Position numbers and translations under genes: made by a program. Below, piece after piece: positions 43,601-58,145 of a DNA stretch of 64,000 bases. This stretch comes from Glandiceps talaboti. Its lineage: Eukaryota > Hemichordata > Enteropneusta > Spengelidae. A model generated the notes under the pieces. The model ran no database searches. It worked only from the letters and a program-made list of their open reading frames with translations, and had not been told where the DNA came from. Location: NCBI RefSeq assembly GCF_964340395.1, contig NC_135550.1:23354176-23418175 (forward strand). The letters run 5' to 3'. The stretch's first letter is position 1; each line of letters starts with the position of its first letter.

Positions 43601-46600
43601 AGGTTTAAAGTATTAAGTCATAGACTAATAATTCAATGGCATGTATGTCACCAACCACCTATTATAAAATATTATGTGGCCTGAAGAAGCATCCATCAAA
43701 ACTATCATTTCCTCTCACTGTCTTTGCTTATTTCATACCATTATCAGTCTTATCAACTATGCTTTAATTAATGCACAGCTAATCCTAGAACAAACTCACA
43801 GGAAATTAATTTGCCCAATTAACACATTTGCCCTAACCAGAGGAATGTGGGAATGGGGGGCCCGGGGAGGCTCATGAAAAATGTTGTTTATCTCTCCTGG
43901 CCCCTGTTCAATCAGCTTGTTCTAATAGTCTATAGTCTGCCTTCTTCACTATACATGTGTCTATTGTATACTTCTACAATATACAGTACATGTATGAATT
44001 AGAAATCCCAATAAACATCCATTTGTATGAAAACAATTGACCTGTCAATGATTTGTCTGACTTCTAATTGCTTCTCAGTATAATCTGTTATCAACTCATC
44101 CCTAAACAATGAATTTGATAATAATAATTGACTGTCACTTGCCTGGGAACTCACAAGTACATGTATTCAGACATTCTGGGGCAACAGCTGGTAGTGTTTT
44201 GTTGTCATTTCCCCCCATTCAATACATTGATTAATCAGTTTCTGTATTGGCATGCTAAGACAATGGGGTAAATTTGATATGTAAATTAGTTAATCTACAA
44301 ACCAGTGAATGCTGCTAGTGTGTGGATGAACTAGATTTTTTGATAAATGGAGGTGTGAAGTGCCCAACATTTCCACTTCTTCAGACATATTGCCATATCA
44401 TAGAAACAATGCCATAGATAGCAGGGGGTATGTTGTGAATTTCTAGACTAAAAGGAATACAACACATGAAGGGAAGTCTTTGGTGTAAATGACTGCACAA
44501 AAGTTATACAGGGTGTTTTGTGTGTGTGTATGTAACTCACTTGTCGACCACTGTACATGGCACTTCACAGGTCTTTTCACAGCACTGACCATTTTCCACC
44601 TCACATAACCAGGAAATTTATTGACTTATTGACTCAAGTACTTAAGATTATAAACATAGCAACCTGATGTGACTTATTGTAATACTAATAGTTTGAATAT
44701 AAAACTAGATTTTGATACATGATGTTATTGCTGTATGAAAGATGAAAATAAAAATACCTGTGAAGTGAAAATAAACCAAAAAGTACTGTTCTAAAATGTA
44801 CTGGAACAGTGAAAGTGAAGTAAGGAGTGGAAAGGTTTATCGAGAGACCAACTACTGATGAGTTGACACCTCAGAATAATTAATGGCTAGTCTAATCTGG
44901 TGTTGGTAACAGGCAAACATCTGACAAAATGAAACAATTTCCGTACTTTGAAATTTTGTGAAATTTTGGTCTGAAACTGGCTACTGGAGATTAAATTTTG
45001 AATCACATCTCATGTTAGATATAATAGGGAAATATGTGTTTGAACATCATAGACCCAAGGGTCTATGGTTTGAATGACTATATATTTTTATCCTTTACTT
45101 CAGGAATACAATATCCAAAATACAATTGTCTTTGATGAAATTATTTATAGATAAACTGGGTTTACAACTAGGTGAATTTTTTTGCAGTGTTCATTCTGAT
45201 TGGTTGTAAATAATTTCAACGACAAAGTTACTATATGCTTTCCATTGCAACCAGATGGGTCCTTCCAAGGACTTCACTAAGGCTGTAGTGATTATCTTGA
45301 AATTTGTCACAGATTACCTCTGGCTTTATGTCATGTGTTTATTTTACAATCCTGTGATATATTACTTACAATATACATGAAAATACCAACACATGGATTT
45401 CTAGAAAGGACAATACACATGTATTGAAAAAGATTGAAAAGATAAGGAAGATGTGTAGTTTGTGGTCAGCTTTTTTATCAGATAAAGTTAATCTCTACAA
45501 TCATGCTACATTAACACCTGCTAATTACATGGTGGTCTGTTGATAATCAATGCTTTGCTTTAGTTGTATTACACTGTAATGATCAACCATAGATTGTCAT
45601 CCCTTATGCAGGGGCTATGGATCAACAGAGTATATGGCTATTTGTGCTGTGATTCTGTATGTGTAATCACAGACAAGAATAGGTGTCGGTGGTGTAATAC
45701 TATTTGTTTCCACAAATTTCACACATTAAAGTTGAAAAGCCAACATCTTGGGTTCTCTTTCCACCCAAAGTGCAACTACATGGGTCATAGACTCAAGAGT
45801 GAGTCTGTTTCAAGATCTATATACATGTTACATCTATGCTATGCTTGTAGTGTGTACATGTTTATGTAGTGTGAACAGCTGGCACGAAATATGTGCATGC
45901 TAAAATTGGATAAGATATGACAGCAACACCTGTTTGAACTGTTTTCATGGCCTAAACTACCTTGACAACCTATCTGAATCTGGGCCTGCCAAAAACCTGT
46001 TACCACCCCCCCCCCCCCCCCTTTTCTTTGCAGGTCAATTTTTTCAGACAGGTCTTGTACTGTCGGTTCAAATGTGAAAACTTTCATCACTTACAGAATC
46101 AACTAAATCTACAGACATTGTTGATGTTATGAGTGTTGGTGTACTTACCAAGGTATTACTGATAATCTCTGATTCACATTACACAACTCAAGAGTATCAG
46201 TAAGTATTAAAACAATCTTCATTTGTTAGTGTAAGATTGGAGTGTTCACTTCCAAAGTTTGTCTGGCCAACAGGGATGAATCACAGGGGTTTGGGACTGG
46301 CCATATATGTTTACAAATATTTTATTTTTTATTTATTGTTTACTTTGACTTTTTAAAAAAAAAATTGTTTTTTTTTGTTTTTTAAAGTATCTTTTTCCCT
46401 ACAAGGTGCCATGTAATAAAGTAATGATTTGAAAAGCTATAACTACCTTGTGAATTATTTATGAATTAGTTCTACTGAGCGCCCTCAACTGGTGACCCTT
46501 CCTCATCCCCATTCACCATGTAGTCATAGTAAAGCTGGTTTATCAAAACAACAAGTTAAAAATTGATTTAGAAAAAACCCACAACACCAGCTTTCCAAAT

Positions 46601-49600
46601 CATTACTTTATTACATGACACCTTGTAGAAAAGATATTTTAAAAAGACAAAAAGTAAACAAACAAAAAACAAATTTGTAAAAAAAAAGTGTAAACAATAA
46701 ACAAAAAACAAATATTTGTAAACAAATATGGCCAATTCCAAGCCCCCTGTGGGTGAATAGGAAATGGTACAAAAAAAAACAAACATACTGTTAGTGTATA
46801 AACATTATCCAAAAATCCATCCATACGTTTTACAGTTGACATTTCTTCAAAAAAAAAATTGATAATGAAAATTTTTGAAATTGTTCATTTATTGATGTAC
46901 TGATGTTTAATCTTCAGAAATGGGCAAAGTTATGACACAGTTTTGTCTTTTATCTGATTCAGGGGATTGTTGTGTGGGCTTGCTGTCAGCGACTGTCAAC
47001 CACTGAATGTTATACTGCAGCCAATGCAAGATACTCTTTGTAGAATAAACAGCCATGCATACCTACCAGCTGGCAGGGCAGGGAAAGGCCTACAACTATT
47101 CCTTCATATCATAAAAGAAATAACAGCAGTGAATACATCACACACACAGACAGGTCAGATGCTAACTCAGACAGACAGTCTTTGATATTGGTTTATGAAG
47201 TGCTCGTTTCAAGTTGCTGATAGTGCTACAAAAATTGTCACATACTGTTTGGCCGGCGTTGAATAACAATAATCACTGACATCAAAATGGTAGCCATGTT
47301 TAGCGTCACTGTTTGAACAGTGTACAGATGGAAATGTTTTATGCAAAGCTAAGATTTCGTCATTTACAGCAAATTGAATTAGATGCCGGTATAAAGGTGA
47401 CAGCCAGAATGATGTCTTGTAGTGTATACTTTCTGTAGACAAGTAGTCAAATATTATACTAGTATTCCATTTAGGAATGAAGAACAGCTTTTCTGAAGCC
47501 AACGGAAAATTCTCCATTGACGAATCTTGAGTTTCAGGAGTATTTCTAATTTCAGCAATAAATTTATTCAATGCATTCATTGGGAAAAGATTATGTTTCA
47601 ACTAACAAGTTGTACATGATTACATGACACCTGCTTTTGACTCAGGTCTTTTATTGTTAGAAGTAGAGTTTTTGATGAGTACTACTCAAAGCTAAATAAT
47701 AGTTGCAATCCAAAATGCTGGTGGTATCAGAAACAAAGACTATGAAAATTGTTTCAATATTACCATAAATTCCAGTTTAGCATGATTAAAATATATTTTA
47801 TCTATGTAGAATAAAAGTCCATAAATGTGAAATTTCATGCAAAACTGTCCTTCTTGGTAGGTGGTACCACCCTGGCTATCTTATATATTGTTGAAACGTG
47901 CTTGGAAGAAATACTTGCATATATAATGAGGAAAGTTACCATGGAAACCAACGAATTATCTGATGTTGCAAGTTTGAATATGTTTGTTGAGATCATAGAT
48001 GTTCTATCTGACCTCTTGTCTGAGAGCTCATCAGCCATCTTTCTATTACAAGATACGTTAACCAAGATGGCTGACTTGGCATTGGTAACCTTGACAATGG
48101 AGGGAGAGGTAAAACACACAAGCATTTGTTTTGTGAACATTTCAGTTCATAGAAAGTTTGCATGTTGTTAATTAAATATCAGTCAACTGCTTTATAACCT
48201 ACTTATTGATTCTCTTAAAGCCACACAAATTTTAACTGTACCTTTTTTTAAAATACTTTTGTTAGATGTAATAACTTGATAAACAACACTGATATCGTAC
48301 ACCCTCAACAATATTAAATCACCTGTGGATAAACGTATTTGTGTACACAAAATATGGTTCAATAAATCCCATCAAATTGATTTTTGGGTCCACACCCAAA
48401 AATCAGCTCCCAAGTGTGGTCCTGATTTCAGTCTGTTGCTGTTCTATTTATGTATACAATCTACTCCTAGTTATAACGTGTACAATGACTAAGTATGGAT
48501 ATTTTTTTATCATTTTCAGTCAATATTTTTTTTTGTCTGTTTGAAAAATAATTCTCCAGTTACAGCTAGTGCAGCTCATACCAAAGATATCAAAGTACTC
48601 ACATGTATGTTTGACATTCTTATGCCTTCTACAGAAAGATGCCATCACAACTCAAATGAAGAAGCTAGTTGGTGTCAGCTGTCTGTCATGTGTTTGTCAT
48701 CATTACAGAGGAAAAGGTGACATTCCTACAAACATCAAAAGAATACTAAGTCAAATCAATTTGAATCAGCAATTTGAGAGACCATCAGGTGATATTGATG
48801 TCAGTAAGAAAGACTTTGGTAAATTGGTTTCACTGTACGAAGAGAGAAGATGGAAGTGCGTCACAGTTATACTTGAGATGTTCGGAGGTTCTTGGAATAG
48901 CCAGCACCAATGTCAAGACTTGTTGAAGGAATCTGTAGATGTGCTCAATATTATATCAGGACCTGCTATATTGTCTGTGATAAAATGTATGAAATTACTG
49001 ATACAACTGGTGAGTTGGAATATCTCTATATGCTGGTAGACAGTGTGAATAAAAAGATCTTGATTCACCTACTAAGTGCTCTTTATGTCTTTCAAAATAT
49101 CAATTACCAGAACCATTTTCAAGTACTTTTAAAATAGAAATTGATGCATGCACTTCATTAGTTTAAAGAAGATGAATAAGGCTTCTTGGAGATTTGTAAT
49201 GTCCAGCTAAGTCAGTCTAGGTCACAGTATCAGTCTTGTGTATTCTGTGCTGTGCTGTAATGTAATGTGGTGTTGTGTTGTGTTGTGTTGTGTTGTGTTG
49301 TGTTGTGCTAAGCTGTGCTACGAATACTAATTTTTGTGCAGGATGTGCTATTAGTATTCTATGCTATGCTATGGTATCACACTGACTTTTGTTCAGTGAA
49401 AATGTAAAGCCTTGAAAATGACCTTTCCAAATTCAAAAATTCACAGCAAGTTAATGATGAACACATCTACAGATTATTATTCTGCAAGTCTGCTGACCTG
49501 GCTTCATTTTCTGTTGTACACAGGTGTTGCCATCAGATTCATCACTATGTGTGCTGTGTTTAGATGTTATATATACACTGGTGTATGATACAAGACGTGA

Positions 49601-52600
49601 CTCTGGACTATTCTGGCCAGCATATCAAGCCATGATTAACACTGTGTTTCAGGATGATATATTTGCTGCTGAACCCAACACTGATATCTATGCTAAGGTT
49701 GACATGGTAAGGAAGTCACTTGGAAATGAGTGATGTATTAGATGTTCAGTATAGATGGAATTTTTTTTATCAGATACCTACTTTCAACAGCCAATCAGGT
49801 ACCCAATTTATAACCATGTTCTATCAGATACCCACTTCTATAATCACACCCTATCAAGTACTCAGTTGACAACCATATCCATCCGTAGCCATTTTACGAT
49901 CATATCCTATGAGATACCTACCTCTACAACCATGTCCTGTCAACCCACTTTCAACAGCCTATCAAGTACCCAGTTTATATCCTAATAAGTACCCACTTTG
50001 ATAGCCATGTCCTATCAGGTTCTCAAAGCTCTGATGGTAGACATCTTTCCCTGAGACATAACTAACAAATAACAAGTACAACTGTAGTAGCAAAAAGGGA
50101 TGGAACCAACAATATGTAAATGAGAAGCCAGTCACTGTTGTCATGACATTATACTGTGGATTGCCTGAAATGGATCATATATGTTCTATTTCTGTTGTAG
50201 ATTACCAATCAAATCTGTGAGTTAGCTGAAAATAAATCTGGTGTGTTGTATCTGTTAGTTGAGAGATATTGCCAGTATGTAGAGGGAATGAAAGGTGATA
50301 AAATAAACCATCTGAACTTGTTGGTAGAGGCATGTACCTATGGACCAATAAGAGGAAAGGACCACAGGTAATGTTTATAATTATATTCGCATTATGGACA
50401 GAGAAATGGGAAAGGAAGGTGATGGGGCTGGCAGTCAGATGTAGATGATCATAGGGAATGTGAGAGATGGGGAAGAGGAAGATGTAGTAAGGAGAGCTAG
50501 AGATACATAGTCTTGACAGATGGACCCTGTAGATATAGGGAGGAGAGATGTATAGGCTTAGACTGTCAGACAGAGTGATAGAGAGACAGACACTATAGAT
50601 ATAGGGAGGAGAGATACATTGTCTGACAGACAGATATTCCATCTATGGAGGTATCTATGAAGACGTGCTCAATTATTATATCATTGTTACCATTTAGTTA
50701 CCTGTTTTTTTTGTTTTGTTCCACTCAGAATTAGAGAAGATTGTTTGAGGTCTCTGAAAGTCACTTCTGAAGGGAAACCAGCCAGTCAAGTCATCTACAG
50801 GTAAAATTCAATGAATCTTGTCTCTTTCTGTACCACACAATCTACTGAACTTGCAAAGTGAAGTTGAGATTTTTATGACTAACTTAGGTAGTACAATCTG
50901 CTATCTTGTTGAAAATTGTGATATTTCTAACTGACCTAGGTGGTACGGTATGTCATCTTTTAATATTTTAGAGACAAGATTTTGTATGACATTGACAGGC
51001 CAAGGTGGTAAAATACATGTATGCTAAATTACTATCTTTGAGAGAGATTTGTATGAGTGACCCAGAATAACCTCGAATGTCACATTATAGTTTAGGATGT
51101 GCACTGAGGCTTAATTATGCGTGATAAAGTCAACAGCCTAGAGTTGAACTCAAAATCAACAAGTTGTCAGCCTCTTTCTTTTATTTTAGTAAAAGAAACT
51201 ATTATCTTAAAACTTGAAAAGTTACTGTCTGTGTGTACCAGGGCGTGGTAGGAAGTTGATAAAGAACAACAAGTTAGCCTTGATGAAGAATTTTATAGTT
51301 CGCTCATTAATCACACAAACATTGTAAACAGACCTAGTAAAGAGACAGTTGGCCTTGTGATGGGCACTGCTTTTAAATACCAGGCACCTTACTTTAAACT
51401 ATGGATTCACTAAACCTCTTTGTAAACATGGCTCAATTAATCAATTTTGTGGGCAGGGCATTATTTTCAATGTCTAAAACATGTACAATTATACACAATT
51501 ATACACAATGTATATTTATAGCTTCATATGGTATCACTTCTGGAATCACATTTTGAATGGAACAGACAAAAGACCCAAAACATAATGAAAAATCGTTTTG
51601 CTATATTGTCCACAAAGATAAAACTATTGAAATTGATCATATTATTGAAGATCAATGCACGGCACTTAGGATCATTACATAAATACTCTTTCTTTGTGTT
51701 CTTTTTTTAAAAAATGTTCCGGTTGTTTGAGCTAATGTGTGAAACTAGTCTATCACTTTCAAGAACAAACTATAGACTCATTTGTTCAAACAGGCATTCA
51801 GTGTGGAATGAGCTTTTTTTTGCTGCCATTGAATAGATGTTTTGGCGTCTGACATGTTATAAGTTATTTTTGATTGATTGATTTTTGATTGGTTGATTGA
51901 TTGATTGATTGACTGATCTGACATTCCAGCTGTGTTTGTACTCAGTTACTGAAATAGTCTTTGTAAAGTGTTATTCTAAAACATTGCTCTTTTGCGAACT
52001 GGAATGTAACATGACATGTATACCTTTACAAATAACACCCAATAAAATACCTTAAATTACAAAAAAAAAGTGTTATTCTATACATGTACCTGTAACACAT
52101 CAAATCTTTAGGAGAACACCGTACACATGCAATTTGTACAGACATTTCACACTAAAATTATGCTGCAACATTTGGAAAATTGTAAACTTTATTACATGTC
52201 CTTCTTCCTCCAACTAGGGTTGATGAATTCAAATTAAATTTTGCTCAATTTAACTTTTATGCAACTCCTGAAAAATCTTGTCAAATGATTTTCTTTGTAT
52301 ATTTTAAGTTGTAGCATTTGTAAATGTGTCTGGTGCTTGTTATAAGATACTATTGTGTTTCTCTGTCTTTGTATTTGTCTTGTCTATTGGTTGCTATGGT
52401 TATCAGACATTTATTGCAATATTTTAAAACTAGTTTGTTATGTTTGTATTGTTAGTGTTATCAAGCCAGACAGCTATGTTAGAACCCTTATGATAAGTAC
52501 ACTGTGTAGATTCATTGCAACAAACTCAGCTGGGCGGTCTGCCGTTGTCATGGAAATAAGTAAAAGATTGCTAACCAAGGTAAGCTATTGTCGATGTGAA

Positions 52601-53228
52601 GTTTGTCTTTTGAAATGTTCAAGAATACAATATATTTGTAAATGAATACATATTGACTAATACAGGACAAGAACTAAGCAAATAAATGACTTCAATATAT
52701 TGAAGAATTATGGCACATTTTGTAGTGTTTTCAGTGAATATTTCTGATTTTGACGTTGGTATCCCTGTAAAATGTGTCTTTTTTATTCCCACTCCAGGCT
52801 GATATGGTAACACAAACACGTAAGCATTACCTGTTGAATTCACGGCCACATCGAATCAAACAGAGAATATGGCAAACATTGCTGATTCTTCAGCCAGCGT
52901 TTGATAAGGTAGAATATCAGTTTTATCAACAACTCATATTTCGAATCAAAATTTTGTTCCATGAATTCATAGTTGTCAAGTAAAAAGGGTTCATCAAGTT
53001 CTACTTGACAACTGTAGTTTGAAGAAATGCACAGTTAGTTAGTTGTAGGATATCCAGACTTTAGTGTCCTCTGAGAAATTGTGATATGAATCAGAATCAT
53101 GTAGTATGGTAAGTTTATTTCAATTAAACATCCATTTTCAACACTGGAAATATTGCATAATGTTAAGATTTTCTTGGCATTGGTATCATCTGTTGGAAGT
53201 TACACACACACACACACACACACACACT

Positions 53229-53316
<88 letters not shown>

Positions 53317-56300
53317 ATGAGTGAGAAGGGGGTTAGAATGCCAGGCTAATGACCAGACTAGATCATTAATGATTAATGTTTCTCTGTTTCAGTGTACATC
53401 AGAACTAGTGATGAGAGAAGCCCTGAAAGCATTGTCATGGGATACACAGTTGTCCGTGAAGACACTAGAGGAATGGTTTATAGTTCTAATAGTGTACAGA
53501 TACCCTGAATATCAGACAATTCTGTGGGACAAACTCAAAGAGGTTGGTCCATTGATGCTGTCTTTGTTGAATTATGGCCTCTTCTGTGAATTATTGATAA
53601 ATGTCAGAAAGAACTAGCTAGCCAAGGGAAGTAACTTTAGGATATCAAACTGAAAGATCACAAATGTATGTAATTTACAGTTCCATCTGTAGCATCAAGG
53701 TAATGGCCAATACACATTATAAAGTTTTAACACATGTAGTTCAACTTTGTAAAATGTCATTCAGCTCTTGATCTTACCTGGCTTGCAATCTGCTTCACAA
53801 TGACTGTTAGTTTGACTGTTTGCTAACTAATGGTTCATGATGTGAATAACAGAGCATCAAACTTATAATATATACAGTCACCTATCTCACAACATAGAGA
53901 GACCATACTTTGGTAGTGATATATTACACATACCAAATAGTAGTTTTGTTCTGAATTAATGAAACTTTCTTTTGGAATTCTTTTCTTCTCCATGGCATGA
54001 AGGATGTAGAGAAGACTGTGAACTTTACATCATCTATTCTTGCTATGATAGCTATTCTAGCAAGTGTCAGCCGTAGTGTGGATGAACAGGTGAGGTAGAT
54101 ACTACTAGTGTGATAGCTATTATTTGTATAAGTACACATAACATGTATAGTATCAGTATTTGTACCGTAGTGTAATACCGAAAACTTTATTGCTAACCTG
54201 TATACAAATCAGCGTACTTGTGTTCGATATACACAAAACCACATAAACACATGAACACACACTTGTTACAGTACTTTTTATGAACTTTGCCATTTAGGAT
54301 AAACTTGCCCATGATATGTGAAAGCCAGTGTGGATACTTAGGATATTTGCACCATGTGCTTGTGCTGTTACCTGCTGCATTTGCATTCGATTCACTCATG
54401 AAAGTATGGCCACAGCAACACTGCAATACCATGAGTATGCCATGCACTGGCAATCATGTGTCATATTTTTGTATCTGTTTACAATACCTTGGAGGAGTAG
54501 ATAAGTTGGATTCTATGATAGCTGTTTTGTATATACACAGACATCAAGCCAATGTACACAGTCCATTCAACAACAAAATTCAGCTAATGAGAAGCATTGA
54601 ACTGTTTCAGTCAGCATCTAGTGTATTTTTCAACGGGTAAAAATTAACAAAAAACTGTGATCCAGAAATGTTTCAGTTACTTGGACTTTAAAATGTTCAT
54701 TGCTATGAATTCAAAGAAATGAATATGTCAACAAAAATACATTGTCAATAACTGTTGTATTGAGACAGTTTAACCTCCTCTCTTTCCAGGAATTGTTTTT
54801 GAACCAAGCTTTGCCATTGACCATGACGCACACAATGGCCGGTAATTTTACTATAAGACTATATGCACAGGCAGCATTACAGAAAGTGTTCAACTCTTGC
54901 CAACAATCTAATATGATGCCTCTATTGGCAAAATATCCTGGTATCCAAGAATGTATGAAGTTCCTACAACATAACCCGTAAGAAAGCCTTCCTTTTTATA
55001 TACATATACAGTATACATATTTAAACATGCTCATATAAGTTTTGTGATCAACATCTTCACTAAAATATTTCCGATCATCTTCTATTTCAGGAGGTCCAGT
55101 AAATTAAAAACAAAGCTTCTGGGTAATTTCTTTTTTTTCAAATTTGACCCCGTGAAGGATTACAGTGTAGAGGTTGGTATATATTGCATGAACTCTGAAC
55201 TTTAAACTTTGACCTAGTGATAGAATGTCTCGAATATTTCACATGTTCAATATTTATACAATTAATTGACCTTCTGCTGACTTGTTAGACTGAGAAACTT
55301 GATAGAAATCCACCTTGATATTTCAGACTATATTTCACACTTTACCACGATTGTGTAATGTAGTAGAAGAAGAATTGATCAGCCCAGATACATTCCATGA
55401 ATTGACAGATCTGTGGTCATCCCAGAATCCCCTCACCATACAACTACTAAACAGCAGAGATGACCTCAAGATGTGTGAACATGGAAAATGGAAAGAACGA
55501 GACACAAGTAAGTAAATTAATAATCAGTTTTATGCATGCGTGTACGCACGTACGTACGTACGTACGTATGTATGTGTGTCTGTGTCTGCTCATCTGTGTG
55601 TTCGTTTGTCTGCCAGTCTTGAATACCTCAGGAAACATTGCAGGACAACGTGTTCATTCAGATATCCCTTTGATGATATGGTCTCTAGATGAAAAAATAG
55701 TACATGCTCTAAAGTTTGACATGCATGTGAATTACAGATTTTGCATTTACCATACCTATATGATTATTTGAGTTGCTTGAATGCTCTTTCATATATTTGA
55801 AGTTGGTATGATAGTTTTAAGTCTTGTTTCATTTTATGATTGTCCAATCTCAATACATGCACAATGTACTTTTAATATAATACATTCTATATAACCCCAG
55901 GGATTGATTTTGGACCAGATGAAGATGATGGTGACGATGAGAATGTGAATACAGGAGATGTACAGAAGAAAATGATGCCATGGACAGATCCAGCCCTCCA
56001 TCAAGACATGGAAGGAAACGGTAGCCATGACAACAGAAAGGCTGGAAAACTAGTTGTTGTGACATCACTTATTAATAAACTGCCAAATTTAGGAGGTAAT
56101 TTGTCATCTGATATAGCAAAATATATTGAACAAAATAGTGGTGTCTGTCTGTGTCTGTGTGTCTGTGTCTGTTATTAACTATTTCAATAAGCCTGTTCAT
56201 GTCAACTAATTTTCAGTATATGTTGCATCTGCTATGAATAACATGTAGTTTTTTCCCAATCTTTAACTACATTGTAATTGGGTTATTGATGCGCATTTGA

Positions 56301-58145
56301 CCTTGAGGTTTTTGTTGAGTTGCCTAAAATAATTGCACCAATTTTATTACTATAATTAGAAGTTATTCCCCCAATATTTTTCTTCATTCAGCCAAGGAAA
56401 ATGCGAGTGACCTAAGGGGCCATTGTCACTATGAGTCACTAGACTTGTATAGTGAGACAACCCTTAGGTCATGAGTATTTTATGGATGAATGAAGAAAAA
56501 TATTGGAGAATAACATAATTACACCAGTGCCAGTAATATCAAAGAAAGTAGTGGTAATTTTGAACATTTTGACTCATTTCGAACACAGCAGAACCAATGA
56601 TGTAGACAAGCATTGTCATGATACAGAACAACCAGAGTATATATTCATGTTCAACTTTGCTCGTGCATGGTCTAATAATTGATATAAATACAAGTGAATG
56701 ATGATATTGTGTCTAGTTGACAGCTAACTGTGTTTTTTTTATTTCCTTCTTACAGGTTTATGTAGGACCAGTGAGATATTTGGTGTAGGAACCTTTGTCG
56801 TTGGAAATCTAAAATACTGTGAAACTCAAGAATTTCAAAGTCTGAGTGTTACTGCTGAGAAATGGTTACCATTGGAAGAGGTAAATGTGTGTTTGTAGAG
56901 TTTCTGAGTGTTGTCAAATACAGTCTACGCTGTTTGTAGAGTTTCTCAGTTATAGAAAATCTTACCTTCACATTTGCAGTGTCAGACTAGATGCACTAGT
57001 AACATTTATGTCAATAGAAGGGAATTCCAATTTCATTTGCTTCAAGTAGTGTAAAGCATGGGCACCACATGTATGCGTTATTAGTGTGAATTCAAAACTG
57101 TCTCATATCCTGTTACCACAGTAACCACCTCAATATTACTACATCTTTTGCAGGTTAAAGCTGCAGCTCTGAAGACCTATCTACTGGAAATGAAGAAACA
57201 AGGCTATAGTCTTGTTGGAGTTGAACAAACTGCCAATAGTATTTGTCTGACAGAGTATAAATTCCCAGAGAAGACTCTGTTGATACTTGGGTAGGTACAA
57301 ATAAACAGTGGTTTGTTAGCTTATAACCTTAGAGGCTGTCTGAGAATGGAATTGAAATTCCTCTGTGAAGGAGGGGAGGGGGATTTTTGTTCGGTTAGGT
57401 TGCTGAAGTTCATTTTCTTAAATGTGGACATCTGATTAACATTCACATAAATATAAATATAGGCAAGGACTCACTCAGAGTAACAACAACATATCAGGTG
57501 TAAGAAACTAGTTTTCATTGTTTCACTTACACACCACACTGTTCCTGTCATATGTAACATAGGAATTTAATTGTTTATAGTTTCAGTCATGAACCCTCAT
57601 CACTTTTTGTACTTTGGTATTTTGTCATTCATGAATTCTTTGATGAAAGGATGACTTTTTAGTGAATTAGGCAATCCCTTAGTATGTTACGTTGAAAATT
57701 ACGAAAATACGTTAATGAGGAAATAAACATGATGTAAAATTAGCAAAAATTATTATAACTATGATACTTCATTGAGGGGTCAAAATGATGTATCTTTCAC
57801 AGATATTAGACCAGCAAAAACACATAACTTTCTTGAACAGCAATTAATTATTAAGGACAGACCATTGTACAATCATCATGGCACCTACCTACTTCAGTAC
57901 TACTGTACATTTTTATTGGTATTTTTATTTCCATTTCATTTTGTCATATACTAAATTACCTTACTTCATATATTCTTGTCTTCTGTTTCCCATCTAGGAA
58001 TGAGAAGGAAGGACTGCCAGTTGAGTTGATTCAGCTTCTAGATAAATGTGTGGAAATCCCTCAGCTGGGTCAAATCAGGTCACTCAATGTCCATGTCAGT
58101 GGTGCACTCCTTATATGGGAGTATGCAAGACAACAGTTGCTCTAA
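37699..58145 (+). CDS. TARBP1: TARBP1, tRNA (guanosine 2'-O) methyltransferase, SpoU family (complete, 1,624 aa)
   Basis: Exons: 37699-38901, 39518-39590, 40231-40382, 40813-40954, 41726-41864, 42019-42196, 42825-42945, 46097-46199, 46963-47153, 47861-48108, 48635-49009, 49524-49706, 50201-50367, 50729-50800, 52456-52579, 52798-52908, 53393-53542, 54003-54089, 54790-54977, 55091-55172, 55327-55507, 55901-56095, 56756-56880, 57154-57290, 57998-58145. The total is 4,875 nt in one frame; human TARBP1 is nearly the same length. About 1,460 residues of helical, probably HEAT-like, scaffold precede the methylase domain. Yeast Trm3 and human TARBP1 methylate the ribose of G18 in tRNA using S-adenosylmethionine; that role is transferred by homology. 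The start ATG sits in a good context (AAAATGG). An open stretch at 54541-54636 was left out because the flanking exons join cleanly in frame without it and match TARBP1. Confidence 0.95.
38910..38995 (+). repeat. Short tandem duplication after the first TARBP1 donor
   Basis: Two copies of about 40 bp share ATTACTTGTA, GTAGTGATAGTATGG and CTGTTTTC, beginning roughly 10-15 bp after the donor of exon 37699-38901. Confidence 0.7.
39655..39947. mobile_element. MITE copy 2, same family as 16121-16458
   Basis: It shares with copy 1 the segments ACCATGCAGAAACCAATAAG, AAGATAGCAAGATTGAATGA and AAATGAAATGAAC, and has the same inverted ends (right end GTGTGATTGTATCAAACGGA). It lies in TARBP1's second intron. 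Two diverged copies inside one window suggest a numerous family in this genome. Confidence 0.85.
42946..46096. other. Longest TARBP1 intron (3.15 kb), no further gene seen
   Basis: AT-rich DNA with a poly-C run at about 46004-46020. Open frames here are short and without recognisable domains. The exons on either side join in phase 1, so no exon is missing by frame logic. Confidence 0.75.
49268..49308 (+). repeat. (GTTGT)n microsatellite
   Basis: About seven or eight GTTGT units in a TARBP1 intron, with related TGTGCTAAGCTGTGC-like sequence around them. Confidence 0.9.
49771..50023 (+). repeat. Degenerate tandem repeat, about 35 bp, in a TARBP1 intron
   Basis: Repeated blocks of AACCATGTCCTATCAGATAC followed by CCACTTCTA, much diverged, start about 65 bp after the donor of exon 49524-49706. 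No coding content. Confidence 0.75.
50516..50640 (+). repeat. Short GA-rich duplication in a TARBP1 intron
   Basis: TAGATATAGGGAGGAGAGAT occurs twice, with CTGTCAGACAGA-like sequence around it. It lies in the intron between exons 50201-50367 and 50729-50800. Confidence 0.75.
50801..52455. other. TARBP1 intron of 1.65 kb, no gene seen
   Basis: Low-complexity AT-rich DNA with a (GATT)n stretch at about 51868-51915. The flanking exons join in phase 2. Confidence 0.75.
53202..53312 (+). repeat. (CA)n microsatellite
   Basis: About 55 CA units with one interruption (CTCAAA), 81 bp before the TARBP1 exon at 53393. Confidence 0.97.
55540..55572 (+). repeat. (ACGT)n/(GTAT)n microsatellite
   Basis: A self-complementary ACGTACGT run turning into TATG units, in the intron after TARBP1 exon 55327-55507. 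Confidence 0.85.
55901..58145 (+). CDS. TARBP1: SpoU (SPOUT) methylase domain exons of TARBP1
   Basis: The last four exons encode the catalytic domain, about residues 1470-1624. Motif 1 is [13 protein letters not shown], with the conserved Asn and Arg. Motif 2 is LLILGNEKEGLP, the SAM-binding knot strand. Motif 3 is [17 protein letters not shown], followed by the end helix [13 protein letters not shown]. All three motifs of the trefoil-knot SpoU fold are intact, so the enzyme should be active. The last exon's final 15 or so codons, with the stop, are the founder copy of the tandem array that follows. Confidence 0.95.

Noticed and set aside
54541-54636. Possible extra TARBP1 exon between 54003-54089 and 54790-54977
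   Set aside because: Its acceptor and donor phases do not fit both neighbours, while the neighbours join directly in phase 0 and match TARBP1 across the join. A stretch upstream (near 54395) also resembles 40640, so the area contains a dispersed repeat.
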